64,000 bases of DNA from Oscillospiraceae bacterium (GCA_015065765.1 SVPP01000008.1:44111-108110); one strand, 5' to 3'; shown: positions 1 through 8,941, numbered from the stretch's first letter. Notes: generated from the sequence alone by a model not told the origin. Numbers and translations are program-made.

Positions 1-109
1 CCTCCATAAATTTATCCGCGAAGAAATAAAATTTTCTTCACCGGAAGAACTTGTAAAACAATTATCACAAGATAAAAAAACTGCTGAAGAGTTCTTCTCA
101 GCAGAATGA
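1..109 (+). CDS. ribF: Bifunctional riboflavin kinase/FAD synthetase, C-terminal end (partial)
   Basis: An open frame enters from the left edge and ends with TGA at 107-109. The 35 visible residues include FIREEIKFSSPEELVKQLSQ, which resembles the usual end of the riboflavin kinase domain of RibF (FxRxExKFxSxEEL followed by a short Lys/Asp-rich helix). RibF phosphorylates riboflavin and adenylates FMN to FAD. Only the last helix is visible, so the identification rests on a short match and the catalytic part lies outside the window. The gene converges on the minus-strand esterase at 530, with a structured repeat between them. Confidence 0.7.
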   Translation, partial: LHKFIREEIKFSSPEELVKQLSQDKKTAEEFFSAE

Positions 110-114
110 TAATA

Positions 115-526
115 AAAAGACCATCTGAGTATGCCGAGCGTTCATAAGGACACTCGGCAGTTTTATTCGCCATACGGCGAGTGATATTGCTTCGCAGTTT
201 TATTGTGCTTTGAACAGTGTTATTGTCCTTCGGACAGTTTTATGCGAATAAAATAACACTGAAGCCGTAAGGCTTCAATATCACTTTTGATTTATCAAAA
301 ATATCACTGCAAATTTTAATTTGCAATATCACTCATACATACCGAAAAAAGAATTTGTTTTTCTGCATGGTTGCTTTGACGTATATAACCCACTATGACA
401 CTTTCAGCTTGAAAGTGTCTGTTTTTTTATAAAAAAATTGTGAGACACCTTATAAAAAGTGTCTCACAACTGCATAAATATTTATTTCTGTCCTTAGCAA
501 CCCCGCTCATAATCAGATGGTCTTTT
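115..526. repeat. Hairpin-array element with 19-bp terminal inverted repeats (MITE-like), no ORF
   Basis: The ends 115-133 and 508-526 form a 19-bp inverted repeat with one mismatch (AAAAGACCATCTGAGTATG on the left). Inside are short unrelated hairpins separated by a conserved 9-mer. AGTTTTATT, AGTGATATT or AGTGTTATT variants lie at 159, 180, 196, 216 and 236. The reverse complement (AATAACACT, AATATCACT) lies at 252, 277, 300 and 325. The right part is a second branched domain: GGTTGCT (369-375) pairs with AGCAACC (496-502) around hairpins 397-419 and 438-469. There is no coding frame and no clear target-site duplication. It fills the gap between two convergent genes. It could be a non-autonomous mobile element or a structured RNA with terminator activity; I do not recognise the family. 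Confidence 0.75.
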
Positions 527-529
527 AAG

Positions 530-1528
530 TTATTGGATTTCTAAAATTTTTCTCAGTGTAGGCTCGATAATATTCGCCATTCTGAGGAAGCCGAGACTAT
601 TGGGATGAACTCCGTCAATTGAACAGAGGTATCTCTCTTCAGGACCGTAGAATTCTTCGCCGTCGATGAAATATACATTTCTGTCACCGTTTTCTACCGC
701 ATTCAGATAAGTCTGTTTTATAACTGCAGTACGTTCATCGTTTTCTTCGGTGTAAACTTCTTTCGGCATCGTCATAATTACGATGGGAAGATATGGATGA
801 ATTTCTCTGATTCTCCTGAAGAAAGGCTCATGAGTCTTTCTTAAATGCTCAGCATCGGGTGCGTTATGGTCGTAGTCGAAAACAAAGATACTCATGTCAA
901 GAGTATTTATGAAATCTGCCATAGGAAGTTCGCCCTTGGCACTGCCTGAGAAACCGAGACAGTAGAAGTCTGCATCAAGTCTGTTTGAAAGAATCGAAGT
1001 GTAAGAATTCTTCACGTTACTGCAGCAGCCACCCTCGGTGATTGATGAGCCATAGTAAACAATAGGCTTATATCTGTAGGGCGTTGGCTCTTCGATTAAC
1101 GCATCGTCCTCAATTTCAATCTGAATATCCTCGATTTTTTCGTTTCGTGCAAGGAAGATGGTAACATCTTCCATTTCTTTTTTCTTTGTGAAAGTAGCCT
1201 CAAAGGAGAAAGTCTGCAAATTGTACGGTGTTACTAGTCCTAAAAATTCGGGACATTGTCTGTTTCCTACGAGCACATCAAAGGACTGACAACTGAAAAC
1301 TGACATTCCCGCGTCAGGTCCTAATGTTTTGAATTTTGCTTTCACAGTGAATTTTTCAGAATCTGTTCTGAAACAGAGTCTCGCACCGGGACAACGTTTG
1401 CCGAAAAATTCAAGTGATGGAACTTTCTCGATAACCTCATCAGGAAGCCTTTCAAGCTTTTGGTTTTTTTCAAAAAGAGGCAGACCGAAAATTTTTATCG
1501 GATAATCTTTATAACTGAAAACCTTCAT
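530..1528 (-). CDS. SGNH/GDSL-family hydrolase (probable carbohydrate esterase)
   Basis: 332 aa. An N-terminal beta-rich domain (about 1-150) precedes an SGNH hydrolase domain. Block I is YYGSSITEGG with the nucleophile Ser, block II is LGFSGSAKG, and block V is DGVHPN with catalytic Asp and His. Block III, normally GxND, appears as the variant DYDHNAP. This two-domain layout matches the SGNH proteins with a GxDLY-type N-terminal domain, and in this setting it probably deacetylates sugars. There is no signal peptide, so it should be cytoplasmic. The RBS GGGAG lies 7 nt before the ATG. It starts 14 nt after the beta-galactosidase stop and is the last gene of the dusB-GH2-SGNH operon. Substrate is unknown. 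Confidence 0.8.
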   Translation of the reverse strand: MKVFSYKDYPIKIFGLPLFEKNQKLERLPDEVIEKVPSLEFFGKRCPGARLCFRTDSEKFTVKAKFKTLGPDAGMSVFSCQSFDVLVGNRQCPEFLGLVTPYNLQTFSFEATFTKKKEMEDVTIFLARNEKIEDIQIEIEDDALIEEPTPYRYKPIVYYGSSITEGGCCSNVKNSYTSILSNRLDADFYCLGFSGSAKGELPMADFINTLDMSIFVFDYDHNAPDAEHLRKTHEPFFRRIREIHPYLPIVIMTMPKEVYTEENDERTAVIKQTYLNAVENGDRNVYFIDGEEFYGPEERYLCSIDGVHPNSLGFLRMANIIEPTLRKILEIQ

Positions 1529-1542
1529 GTTTTTTCTCCCGT

Positions 1543-4542
1543 TTACATTTCAAATGGATTATCCTGTGATTTATCAAAGGGTGAAATTTTAAATGAGAGT
1601 TTAAGTTCATTATCGTCCCAGAAACGCTCAGGCTCATATGTTTTATAGTAATCTGATTTACTGCCGAGAATGTCATGACGAAGGTCAATATTCACAACCG
1701 TTTCGCTCAGAGGCTCAAGCTCGTCATCGTGAAGAGTTTTCTCAAGCATTTCACTTGTAAAGTGCATTGCATTAAATGAGAAGTTGTCTTCAGTAGTGAA
1801 GATAAGGCCCTTGCCGTCAGAATCAGTTACTGCACCGAAAATTGATTCATAGTGAGCTGAGTTTTCAATAGGTCTGATGTAAGGAACAAAGTTTTCGCTG
1901 ACAGTTGATGAAAAGTGAGCTTTTCTGCAAGCCTTGTGTCTGTCAGGATATGATTCTGTAGGACCAAAGCCGAAGTATTCCATGTTTTCCATACCGTCGG
2001 TCAGCATGAATTCCAAGCCGAAGCGAGCAAGCTGGGGAGCGGATTCGCGTTTCTTTGCATCTACAGAAATTTTAACTGCACCGTCACCAGTGAAAGTGAA
2101 TTTCATATCGCCTCTGATTACGGGAACAACGCTTGCGCCGCCAAGTGAGAAGCAGACATCAATTGTGACGCTGTTATCATTTGTGCTGACAACTGAAGAA
2201 TAAGTCTTCTGTCTTGCTATTTCCATTGATGCTGACTTTCTTTCGTCAGCAAGACCGCCTTGGTTGTAGCCGTGAGCTTTCCATATCTGGATTTTTTCAG
2301 GACTTGCAAGCAATTCCTTGCCATTTGCAACTATAGATGCAAGTCTGCCGTATGATTTATCAAAGGTGTAAACTGCTTTGTCGGTAGAAATTTTCACAAA
2401 GCGTCTGCCTTCTTCAACTTCAGGTGCAGAAGATGCATTTGTCTTTATCTTTCTTTCAAATGAAAGTTCAACCTGACAGAAACCGATTTCGTAATCTTTT
2501 TCGCACCAATAAGTTTTTTCTTTCATGTTGCAGAAAATGTTGAGCATTGAAATTCCGTCAAAGTCCTTTTCCTCGAAGAGAGTGAATTCTTTTTCTCCTC
2601 TGGGTGCAATATCCGTATCGGAAATTTCGCCGCTGAGAATTACTTTGCCGTCTTTTTCGATGTTCCATGTGAAGTAAACATCACCGAGAGTTGTGAAAAA
2701 TCTCTTGTTGAAAATCTTGATTTTGCCGTTTTCATACGTGATTCTGAAAGGCTCGTAAGCCTTTTTCATTTCAAAGTAGCCGGGACGAAGGCTTCTGTCC
2801 GGGAACACAAGACCGTCGATGCAGCAGATGTTATCGTTAGGAATGTTGCCGAAGTCACTGCCGTAACGGTAGCCGATTTCCTTGTTTTTACCTTTGACTG
2901 CAACTGCATGGTCAGTCATTTCCCAGATGCACATACCGCAAAGCTCGTCATACTGCTCCATAAGGTCAACGTGAGCATGAATGTCACCTGTAGTCATCGA
3001 GCAGACATATTCGCAGAAATAGAAGGGCTTCGGAATATTTTCCTGTTCAAGATAATTCTTTGTATATTCAAGAGGAGCATACATGCGGCTTTCAACATCA
3101 GAAATATCTCTGAAATCTTCACCTTCGGGAACAGCCTTGAATTCAAGGTGAGCATTCTCGTAGTGGATGATTGCTCTGGGCTCTCTTGATTTGATATATT
3201 TGTTCATTGCTCTGTGATTCTTACCGCAGCCTGATTCGTTACCGAGAGACCACATAACAACGCATCCGTGGTTTTTGTCTCTTTCAAAAAGACGTTTTGC
3301 ACGGTCCACATATGCTTCTTCCCATTCGTCAACTGTAGAGAGCATTGACCATCTCATCCAGTCCCAGTCGTTGCGGTACTCAAAGCCCATACCGTGGGTT
3401 TCAATATCAGCTTCGTCAATTACCATAAAGCCCATTTCATCGCAGTATTCAAGGAATCTGGGGTCATTGGGATAGTGTGATGTTCTGATGCAGTTACAGC
3501 TTGCACGCTTGAGAATGTAAAGATCCTCTTTCATGTGTTCTACAGGTGTTGCGTGACCGAGAACAGGATGACTGTCGTGACGGTTGATTCCGTAGAGCTT
3601 GATTTTCTCGTTGTTGAGATACATTATTGCATTTTTGATTTCAAGTCTCTTAAGACCAATTGAGAAGGGGATAACCTCGTCACCGTCAAGAATGAGAAGC
3701 TTGTAAAGCTCAGGTTTTTCAGCATTCCATAAAACGGGATTTTCAAGTGTGATTACTTCATCTGAACTGCCTGTAAGAATTTCTTCGCCTTCGGGTGAAA
3801 GAAGCACAAAATCAACTTTTTTATCAGTTTCGATTCTGATTTCAGCCTTTTTAAGGTCTTCTGAAACGTCACTTCTCAGGTATACATCTTTAATGTGGTT
3901 TTCCTGTCTTGCAAGGAGATAAACTTCTCTGAAAATACCTGAAAGGCGGAAGTAGTCCTGGTCTTCAAGATAACTTCCGTCACACCATTTTACAACAAGA
4001 ACGTCAAATTTGTTTTTGCCCGCTTTGAGATATTCTGTAACATCGATTTCGCTTGTGCAGTGGCTTACCTGACTGTAAGCGACAAATTTATCGTTTACAA
4101 AAAGGTAGAAGCATGAGTCCACGCCCTCAAAGTTTATGTAAACTTTTTTACCTGCAAAATTTTCGGGCACGATTACATCTCTTGAATAAAGTGCACAGGG
4201 ATTTTCATCGGGGACATGAGGCATGTCAAGAGGATAGGGGTAGTTTGAGTTAAGATATTGAGGTGCATCATAGCCTTTTTCCACACAGTTCTGCCAGCTT
4301 GAGGGAACAAGCATTTTCTCCTTGAAGGGGAGAGACAGAAAATCGTCCTCTAAATCTTCAAAGCTCTCATAGAATCTGAAATTCCAGTTTCCGCAGAGAT
4401 TGAGAAGATACTTTGACTCGTTCCTTTCGTTTTTAAGTGCTTTTTCTTTTGATTCGTAAGGAATGAAATATGCTCTCGGCTCTTCACAGCCTACATGCAG
4501 AAAATCATGGTCCTTGTGATAACTTTTAAATTCCAATTTCAT
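1543..4542 (-). CDS. lacZ: Beta-galactosidase, GH2 (LacZ type)
   Basis: About 1000 aa, the usual LacZ length. It hydrolyses terminal beta-galactosides in the cytoplasm, as no signal peptide is present. The order is sugar-binding jelly roll, immunoglobulin-like domain, TIM barrel, linker and C-terminal Bgal_small_N domain. The acid/base is the Glu in WSLGNESGCG (about residue 436) and the nucleophile is the Glu in YFCEYV (about residue 511). NRHDSHP and IRTSHYPND are the expected family blocks. The ATG at 4542 is preceded by an in-frame GTG at 4545. Both lie right behind the dusB stop (TAA at 4548-4550), so translation is probably coupled to dusB. No separate promoter was seen. Confidence 0.95.
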   Translation of the reverse strand: MKLEFKSYHKDHDFLHVGCEEPRAYFIPYESKEKALKNERNESKYLLNLCGNWNFRFYESFEDLEDDFLSLPFKEKMLVPSSWQNCVEKGYDAPQYLNSNYPYPLDMPHVPDENPCALYSRDVIVPENFAGKKVYINFEGVDSCFYLFVNDKFVAYSQVSHCTSEIDVTEYLKAGKNKFDVLVVKWCDGSYLEDQDYFRLSGIFREVYLLARQENHIKDVYLRSDVSEDLKKAEIRIETDKKVDFVLLSPEGEEILTGSSDEVITLENPVLWNAEKPELYKLLILDGDEVIPFSIGLKRLEIKNAIMYLNNEKIKLYGINRHDSHPVLGHATPVEHMKEDLYILKRASCNCIRTSHYPNDPRFLEYCDEMGFMVIDEADIETHGMGFEYRNDWDWMRWSMLSTVDEWEEAYVDRAKRLFERDKNHGCVVMWSLGNESGCGKNHRAMNKYIKSREPRAIIHYENAHLEFKAVPEGEDFRDISDVESRMYAPLEYTKNYLEQENIPKPFYFCEYVCSMTTGDIHAHVDLMEQYDELCGMCIWEMTDHAVAVKGKNKEIGYRYGSDFGNIPNDNICCIDGLVFPDRSLRPGYFEMKKAYEPFRITYENGKIKIFNKRFFTTLGDVYFTWNIEKDGKVILSGEISDTDIAPRGEKEFTLFEEKDFDGISMLNIFCNMKEKTYWCEKDYEIGFCQVELSFERKIKTNASSAPEVEEGRRFVKISTDKAVYTFDKSYGRLASIVANGKELLASPEKIQIWKAHGYNQGGLADERKSASMEIARQKTYSSVVSTNDNSVTIDVCFSLGGASVVPVIRGDMKFTFTGDGAVKISVDAKKRESAPQLARFGLEFMLTDGMENMEYFGFGPTESYPDRHKACRKAHFSSTVSENFVPYIRPIENSAHYESIFGAVTDSDGKGLIFTTEDNFSFNAMHFTSEMLEKTLHDDELEPLSETVVNIDLRHDILGSKSDYYKTYEPERFWDDNELKLSFKISPFDKSQDNPFEM

Positions 4543-4547
4543 CACCC

Positions 4548-5567
4548 TTATCTGTTAAGATTGTTAAAGCAAAATTTATCGAACTCATCTGTGTCACCGA
4601 AGCCGGAAAAGCTCCCTGTGATTTTGTCAATGAGCTCTTCTAAATCGGAGAAGGTGTTTATTTTCCCGATTTCTGCTCTGTATTTTGCTGCACCGCGTAT
4701 GCCTTTTACATACCATGCAGCGTGTTTTCTCGCTTCACGCATAGCGATATATTCGCCTTTGTATTCGATAAGTTTTGAAATGTGCTTTTTAAGCACGTTC
4801 ATTCTCTCATCAATTGATGGTTCGGAAAGTGTTTCTCCGGTTTCAAAAAAGTGGTTAATTTCTCTGAAAACCCAAGGCTTTCCTAAAGCTCCTCTGCCTA
4901 CCATAACGCCGTCACAGCCTGTTTTTTCAATCATGCTCAGTGCAGAGCGTGCATCTGTCACATCTCCGTTTCCGATAACAGGAATTGAGACTGATTCTTT
5001 TACCTGCTTTATAATATCGTAGTTAATACCGGGTGAATACATCTGCACCTTTGTTCTGCCGTGAACGGTAATCATGGAAGCACCGTTCTGCTCGCAGATT
5101 TTTGCAAGTTCAGGAGCGTTCAGTGAATTTTCATCCCAGCCTGTTCGCATTTTTACCGTTACGGGTACTGTAGATGCTTTAACTACCGCCTTTACAATTT
5201 CACCTGCAAGTTCAGGATTTTTCATCAGAGCACTTCCGCAGCCGTTTGATGAAACTTTAGGAGCGGGACAGCCCATGTTGATATCGATAAAATCAGGTTT
5301 ATAGGATAGTGCCTCTTCTGCTGCCTTTGCCATAACAAGGGGATTATCGCCGAAAAGCTGTGATGCGGCCGGTCTTTCTTCGTCAGAAATTGAAAGAAGC
5401 TGACCTGATTTTCTGTCACCCATGCTCACACCCTTTGAAGATGTAAGCTCACCTACAACAAAAGCTGCACCATATGAAGAACAAAGCTCTCTGAAAGCCC
5501 TGTCTGCAGCTCCTGCCATAGGAGCTAAAGATGCTTTTTTATTTATTTCAAGATTGCCGATTTTCAT
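4548..5567 (-). CDS. dusB: tRNA-dihydrouridine synthase, DusB type
   Basis: 339 aa FMN enzyme that reduces uridines in the tRNA D-loop with NADPH. The TIM barrel starts with the family motif LAPMAGAADRAFR. The catalytic Cys is C100 in NMGCPAPKV, and the FMN phosphate site is MVGRGALGKPWVF. A helical tRNA-binding domain forms the C-terminal third. The ATG at 5567 has the RBS AGGAGT. It is the first gene of a minus-strand operon with the beta-galactosidase and the SGNH esterase. A tRNA modification gene leading sugar-degradation genes suggests constitutive expression of the latter. Confidence 0.95.
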   Translation of the reverse strand: MKIGNLEINKKASLAPMAGAADRAFRELCSSYGAAFVVGELTSSKGVSMGDRKSGQLLSISDEERPAASQLFGDNPLVMAKAAEEALSYKPDFIDINMGCPAPKVSSNGCGSALMKNPELAGEIVKAVVKASTVPVTVKMRTGWDENSLNAPELAKICEQNGASMITVHGRTKVQMYSPGINYDIIKQVKESVSIPVIGNGDVTDARSALSMIEKTGCDGVMVGRGALGKPWVFREINHFFETGETLSEPSIDERMNVLKKHISKLIEYKGEYIAMREARKHAAWYVKGIRGAAKYRAEIGKINTFSDLEELIDKITGSFSGFGDTDEFDKFCFNNLNR

Positions 5568-5649
5568 TAAATTTACTCCTAATCAGTAATTAAAATAATA
5601 ATATCATAAAATTGTGGAAAAATATACTGTTTTTCAAAATATTTTTTGT

Positions 5650-5678
5650 TTGACAGGTCTCTTTTATTGTGGTACACT
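5650..5678 (+). promoter_or_regulatory. Sigma-A promoter of the Hrb gene
   Basis: TTGACA at 5650-5655, a 17-nt spacer and TACACT at 5673-5678, followed by an RBS (AAGGAGG) and ATG at 5707. The -35 is perfect. Confidence 0.8.
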
Positions 5679-5706
5679 TCATGTAAGAAAACAAGGAGGA
5701 AAAATT

Positions 5707-6318
5707 ATGAACGAGGCAGCTCTTTATAAAATAGGATACGGTCTTTTTATTCTCAGTGCAAATGAGGATGGCTTTGATAACGGATGTATAATCAATACTG
5801 TAACACAGGTTACAAATACACCTAACAGGATTGCTGTAACTGTGAACAAACAGAATAAAACTCACGATATGCTTATGGCGACGGCAAAATTCAATGTTAC
5901 CGTGCTGTCAGAAGATGTTCCTTTTGATGAGTTTAAACATTTTGGTTTTCAGAGCGGTAAGGATGTAAATAAATTTGCTGAAAGTGAAAAATACAGAAGA
6001 ACTGAAAACGGACTTCTTATAGCTCCTGAGTATGCAAATGCATATATTTCAGGCAGTGTTTTTCATTCAATCGACCTTGGAACACACACGATGTTTATTG
6101 CAGATGTGACTGATGCTGAAGTTTTAAATGATAAGGAATCGGTAACTTATGCGTATTATCATAAAAATATCAAGCCTCAGAATAATGCAAAACCGCAGGG
6201 CAAAGTGGCATACAGATGTAAAATATGCGGATATATTCATGAGGGTGAGCTTCCCGAGGATTTCATCTGTCCTCTCTGCAAGCATCCCGCATCGGATTTT
6301 GAAAAGATTGGAGATTAA
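5707..6318 (+). CDS. hrb: High-molecular-weight rubredoxin (flavin reductase domain plus rubredoxin)
   Basis: 203 aa. Residues 1-155 form a flavin-reductase-like FMN domain (family signs include NTVTQVTNTP and VNKQNKTHDM). The last 38 residues carry a rubrerythrin-type rubredoxin, YRCKICGYIHEGELP and ICPLCKHP, with four Cys for one iron. The same fusion is known as Hrb in Moorella, where it passes electrons from NADH to flavodiiron proteins for removal of oxygen or NO. The ATG at 5707 is chosen because AAGGAGGAAAAATT precedes it; an upstream in-frame ATG lies inside the promoter region. The next gene starts 4 nt after its stop. No flavodiiron protein is nearby. Confidence 0.9.
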   Translation: MNEAALYKIGYGLFILSANEDGFDNGCIINTVTQVTNTPNRIAVTVNKQNKTHDMLMATAKFNVTVLSEDVPFDEFKHFGFQSGKDVNKFAESEKYRRTENGLLIAPEYANAYISGSVFHSIDLGTHTMFIADVTDAEVLNDKESVTYAYYHKNIKPQNNAKPQGKVAYRCKICGYIHEGELPEDFICPLCKHPASDFEKIGD

Positions 6319-6322
6319 GATA

Positions 6323-6997
6323 ATGGGTAGAATTGTGGCTTCGGGCGGTATCAGTTTCAATGACGAGGAAGGACTTAAGGTTTTTGAGAAGATTGTAGAA
6401 CTCTGTCCTGCTGAAAATGCAAAGGTGCTTTATATCCCTACTGCGGGACATGATAATTATGATGATTTTGACGAACTTAAAAGACAGTTTTCAGACCTTG
6501 GATGTAAGGAGTACGATGTGCTCCTTCTTACAGACGAGAACCTTACATATGCGGATATTGAAAAAACAATCATGTGGGCGGATGTTATTTTTGTCGGTGG
6601 CGGTAATCTTAAGTTTCTTATGGATGTGTGGAATAAAACAGGAGCTACAGAAATTCTCAGAAAAGCTTACGAAAAAGGTATAGTTCTTTCCGGTTCATCT
6701 TCAGGCGGTATGTGCTGGTTTGAGCGTGGCTATGACGATTGCGGCGAGAATAATGAGTTCATGTTTATTGATTGCCTGGGTATTATCCCGGGGTGCAACT
6801 GTCCTCATTACAACAGTGAGTACTGGCAGAGATTTGACGAGGCTGTGTCAGAACAGGACCTTGACGGCATAGCGGTTGATAACGATGCTGCAGTGGTTTT
6901 TGTTGATGGTGAAATGAGCGGAGTGCTTGGAGTTCCTGAAAGAGGAATATATAAGCTTTCAAAAGAAAATAATTATAAAAGAGAAAAAATATTCTGA
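6323..6997 (+). CDS. Peptidase E-like protein (S51 family)
   Basis: 224 aa. It has the class I glutamine amidotransferase-like fold used by peptidase E and cyanophycinase. FVGGGNLKFLM and the nucleophile elbow SGSSSGGMCWF (Ser126 of GSSSG) are visible. Family members cleave N-terminal Asp dipeptides or related acidic peptides. The ATG at 6323 follows GGAGATTAAGATA, 4 nt after the hrb stop, so the two genes share a promoter. No signal peptide is present. The exact peptide substrate cannot be read from the sequence. Confidence 0.85.
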   Translation: MGRIVASGGISFNDEEGLKVFEKIVELCPAENAKVLYIPTAGHDNYDDFDELKRQFSDLGCKEYDVLLLTDENLTYADIEKTIMWADVIFVGGGNLKFLMDVWNKTGATEILRKAYEKGIVLSGSSSGGMCWFERGYDDCGENNEFMFIDCLGIIPGCNCPHYNSEYWQRFDEAVSEQDLDGIAVDNDAAVVFVDGEMSGVLGVPERGIYKLSKENNYKREKIF

Positions 6998-7024
6998 AAA
7001 GTATTTACTTTTTAGAAAAATAAT

Positions 7025-7122
7025 GATATAATCACACCACTCCGAAAAACGGAGTATGAGTTCCCACTCATTTTGTAGTGACGGAAGTGCCTCACTTCTT
7101 CCGTCAGTCCTTTGATTATATC
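7025..7122 (+). ncRNA. Cloverleaf-shaped structured element, possible small RNA or MITE
   Basis: A perfect 10-bp stem (GATATAATCA 7025-7034 with TGATTATATC 7113-7122) encloses three hairpins: ACTCCG/CGGAGT (7039-7055), ATGAG/CTCAT (7056-7071) and TGACGGAAG/CTTCCGTCA (7079-7106). A sigma-A promoter-like pair, TTTACT (7004-7009), 17 nt, TATAAT (7027-7032), overlaps the left arm. A transcript starting about 7038 would contain all three hairpins but not the left outer arm. No coding frame was found. I do not recognise a known RNA class. It lies between convergent genes. Confidence 0.45.
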
Positions 7123-7145
7123 CCACAAACTCTCAAAGGGCAGAA

Positions 7146-7180
7146 AACGCCGACTGTGTACACAGTCGGCGTTAATTTTT
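7146..7180. terminator. Bidirectional terminator, perfect 28-bp palindrome
   Basis: AACGCCGACTGTGT and its exact complement span 7146-7173. TTAATTTTTG follows on the plus strand and TTTTCTG on the minus strand. It can end both the plus-strand hrb operon and the minus-strand pseudokinase gene. Confidence 0.8.
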
Positions 7181-7198
7181 GTTTGTTGATTTTTAAAA

Positions 7199-8941
7199 TT
7201 AAAATCCGAAGAAGTCATCAATGATTCCGCTATCATCGGTGTCATCTTCTGTAGGCTCATCTGTGGGTGTATCTGTAACAGGCGGTTCTGTTGTAGTGGA
7301 GATTTCACCCCATACCTCAAGCATAACCTCATCGCCCTTATCATATTCGCCTTCAAAGTTGCTTGGGCTCATTCTGAAAACTGAGTTTTCTGCGTGTGAG
7401 CCGTCATTATCTACAGGCTTACTTGCCTTTACAACCTTGAAGCCTATCTCTTCAAGCTTCTGTTTAGCCTCTTCATATTGGAGACCTACAACGTTTATAA
7501 GCTGAATTGATTTCGGCCCCTTACTTACAACAACGCTGATTGTTGAGCCTTTGAGAACTTTCTCTCCGCTTTCCGGATACTGGCTGATAATCTGACCTTC
7601 TTCATATTCCTCGCTGAATTCATATTTAAGGCTGAAATTGAAGATGGCACCAAGCTGAGCCTGTCTGTCAGTATAGAGCCAGCCTTTAAGCTCGGGAACT
7701 ACAATGTAACCTTCATCATCAGCGGAAACTGCAGGGTTTGTTGTTTCTTCCTCACCACCGTCTGAATTCATCGCGAAAATTCCTATAACGAGAGCGGCGA
7801 TTATAACAAGAATGCTTACAATTACTATTGCAATTGTTTTCTTGTTTTCTTTCTTTTTATTGTTATCGTTTGAAGAATAGTCATCTTCTTTATCTGTGCC
7901 ATCAAGGAAATCATTGGGAACTTTGCTGCTCTCTCTCGGCATCATCTGAGTGGGGTTATCATCCCACTGTACTGCTGCACTGGGAGCTGCAGTAAGCTCT
8001 GCTCTGCACTGCTCGACGTTTCTTGTTCTGTCCTCGGGATAAATCTGAAGGGCATTGATAAGACCGTTTATAACGTATGCAGGAAGCTGTTCTGCAAACT
8101 TACCGGGGATCATAAGCCTGTCATTGGTAACTCTTGATGTGGCATCAATGGGATCTGAGCCGATAAGAGCTCTGTAGAGAACTGCCGCAAAAGCATAGAT
8201 ATCTGTCCATGGTCCCTGCTGACCGTCAAAGCCATACTGCTCAACAGCTGCATATCCTGAAAAAAGCTGAGGGTTAAGCTCACTCTTTGCACTTCTCACT
8301 CTGTTGATACTGAATCCTGTGATACGGAGCTTGCCGTCAGGAGCTATCATAAGAGTAGTGGGGGAAATGCCTCTGTGGATAATTCCGGAAGTATGAAGAT
8401 TGCCGAGAGTTGAGAGAACAGGCATAAACAGAGGTCTTGCTTTTTCCCATGAAATGTAGCCTGTGGGAGTTCTGAGAAGGTATTCTCTCAGTGTAATGCC
8501 ACCTACATATTCTTCAATAGCATATGCTGTGTTGTTTTCTTCGATAATTCCGAAAACTTCAACAAGAGCTGAAAGTCCTGTCAGACGCATAAGCTTTCTC
8601 CAGAGCTCCGTAAAGCTCTGCAGGCAATCATAATAAACCTCTTCTTTGCCCTGCATGGGAACAACTTCTGTTTTACCCATTTCTCTTGTTGCAATTGCAT
8701 CAGGCATGAATTCGCGGATTACTACTGCTGATTTCGTGCTTAAATCCCAACCCATGTAGGAAGCACCGTCTCCGTTATAATCAATCAGTTTACCTACAAG
8801 GTATCTGTTTGAGATTGTGCTTCTTATAGGAAGGTAAGGAGCAATCTGAGGTGAATCTGCATGAAAACCACAGTAAGGACACTGTTTTTCATCGCCGATT
8901 TCACGCATACAACTCATACATAATTCATCTGTGTTAATCAT
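7199..8941 (-). CDS. Zinc-ribbon, kinase-like (pseudokinase) and PASTA membrane protein
   Basis: About 580 aa. The order is a zinc ribbon (C8, C11, C21, C24), a kinase-fold domain (about 47-320), a membrane helix (about 369-391) and two PASTA domains (about 410-550), ending in a Thr/Asp-rich tail. The layout resembles PrkC/PknB kinases that sense peptidoglycan or lipid II. The catalytic residues are changed: the VAIK Lys is Arg (VVIREF, R76), HRD is HRG (189-191), the catalytic-loop Asn is Thr (T196) and DFG is GFS (209-211). The activation-loop end (VEQ) and TDIYAF helix are kept. It is therefore probably a pseudokinase that binds rather than phosphorylates. The start at 8941 is chosen for AAAGG 9 nt upstream; ATG 8947 and GTG 8950 are alternatives. 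Confidence 0.85.
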   Translation of the reverse strand: MINTDELCMSCMREIGDEKQCPYCGFHADSPQIAPYLPIRSTISNRYLVGKLIDYNGDGASYMGWDLSTKSAVVIREFMPDAIATREMGKTEVVPMQGKEEVYYDCLQSFTELWRKLMRLTGLSALVEVFGIIEENNTAYAIEEYVGGITLREYLLRTPTGYISWEKARPLFMPVLSTLGNLHTSGIIHRGISPTTLMIAPDGKLRITGFSINRVRSAKSELNPQLFSGYAAVEQYGFDGQQGPWTDIYAFAAVLYRALIGSDPIDATSRVTNDRLMIPGKFAEQLPAYVINGLINALQIYPEDRTRNVEQCRAELTAAPSAAVQWDDNPTQMMPRESSKVPNDFLDGTDKEDDYSSNDNNKKKENKKTIAIVIVSILVIIAALVIGIFAMNSDGGEEETTNPAVSADDEGYIVVPELKGWLYTDRQAQLGAIFNFSLKYEFSEEYEEGQIISQYPESGEKVLKGSTISVVVSKGPKSIQLINVVGLQYEEAKQKLEEIGFKVVKASKPVDNDGSHAENSVFRMSPSNFEGEYDKGDEVMLEVWGEISTTTEPPVTDTPTDEPTEDDTDDSGIIDDFFGF

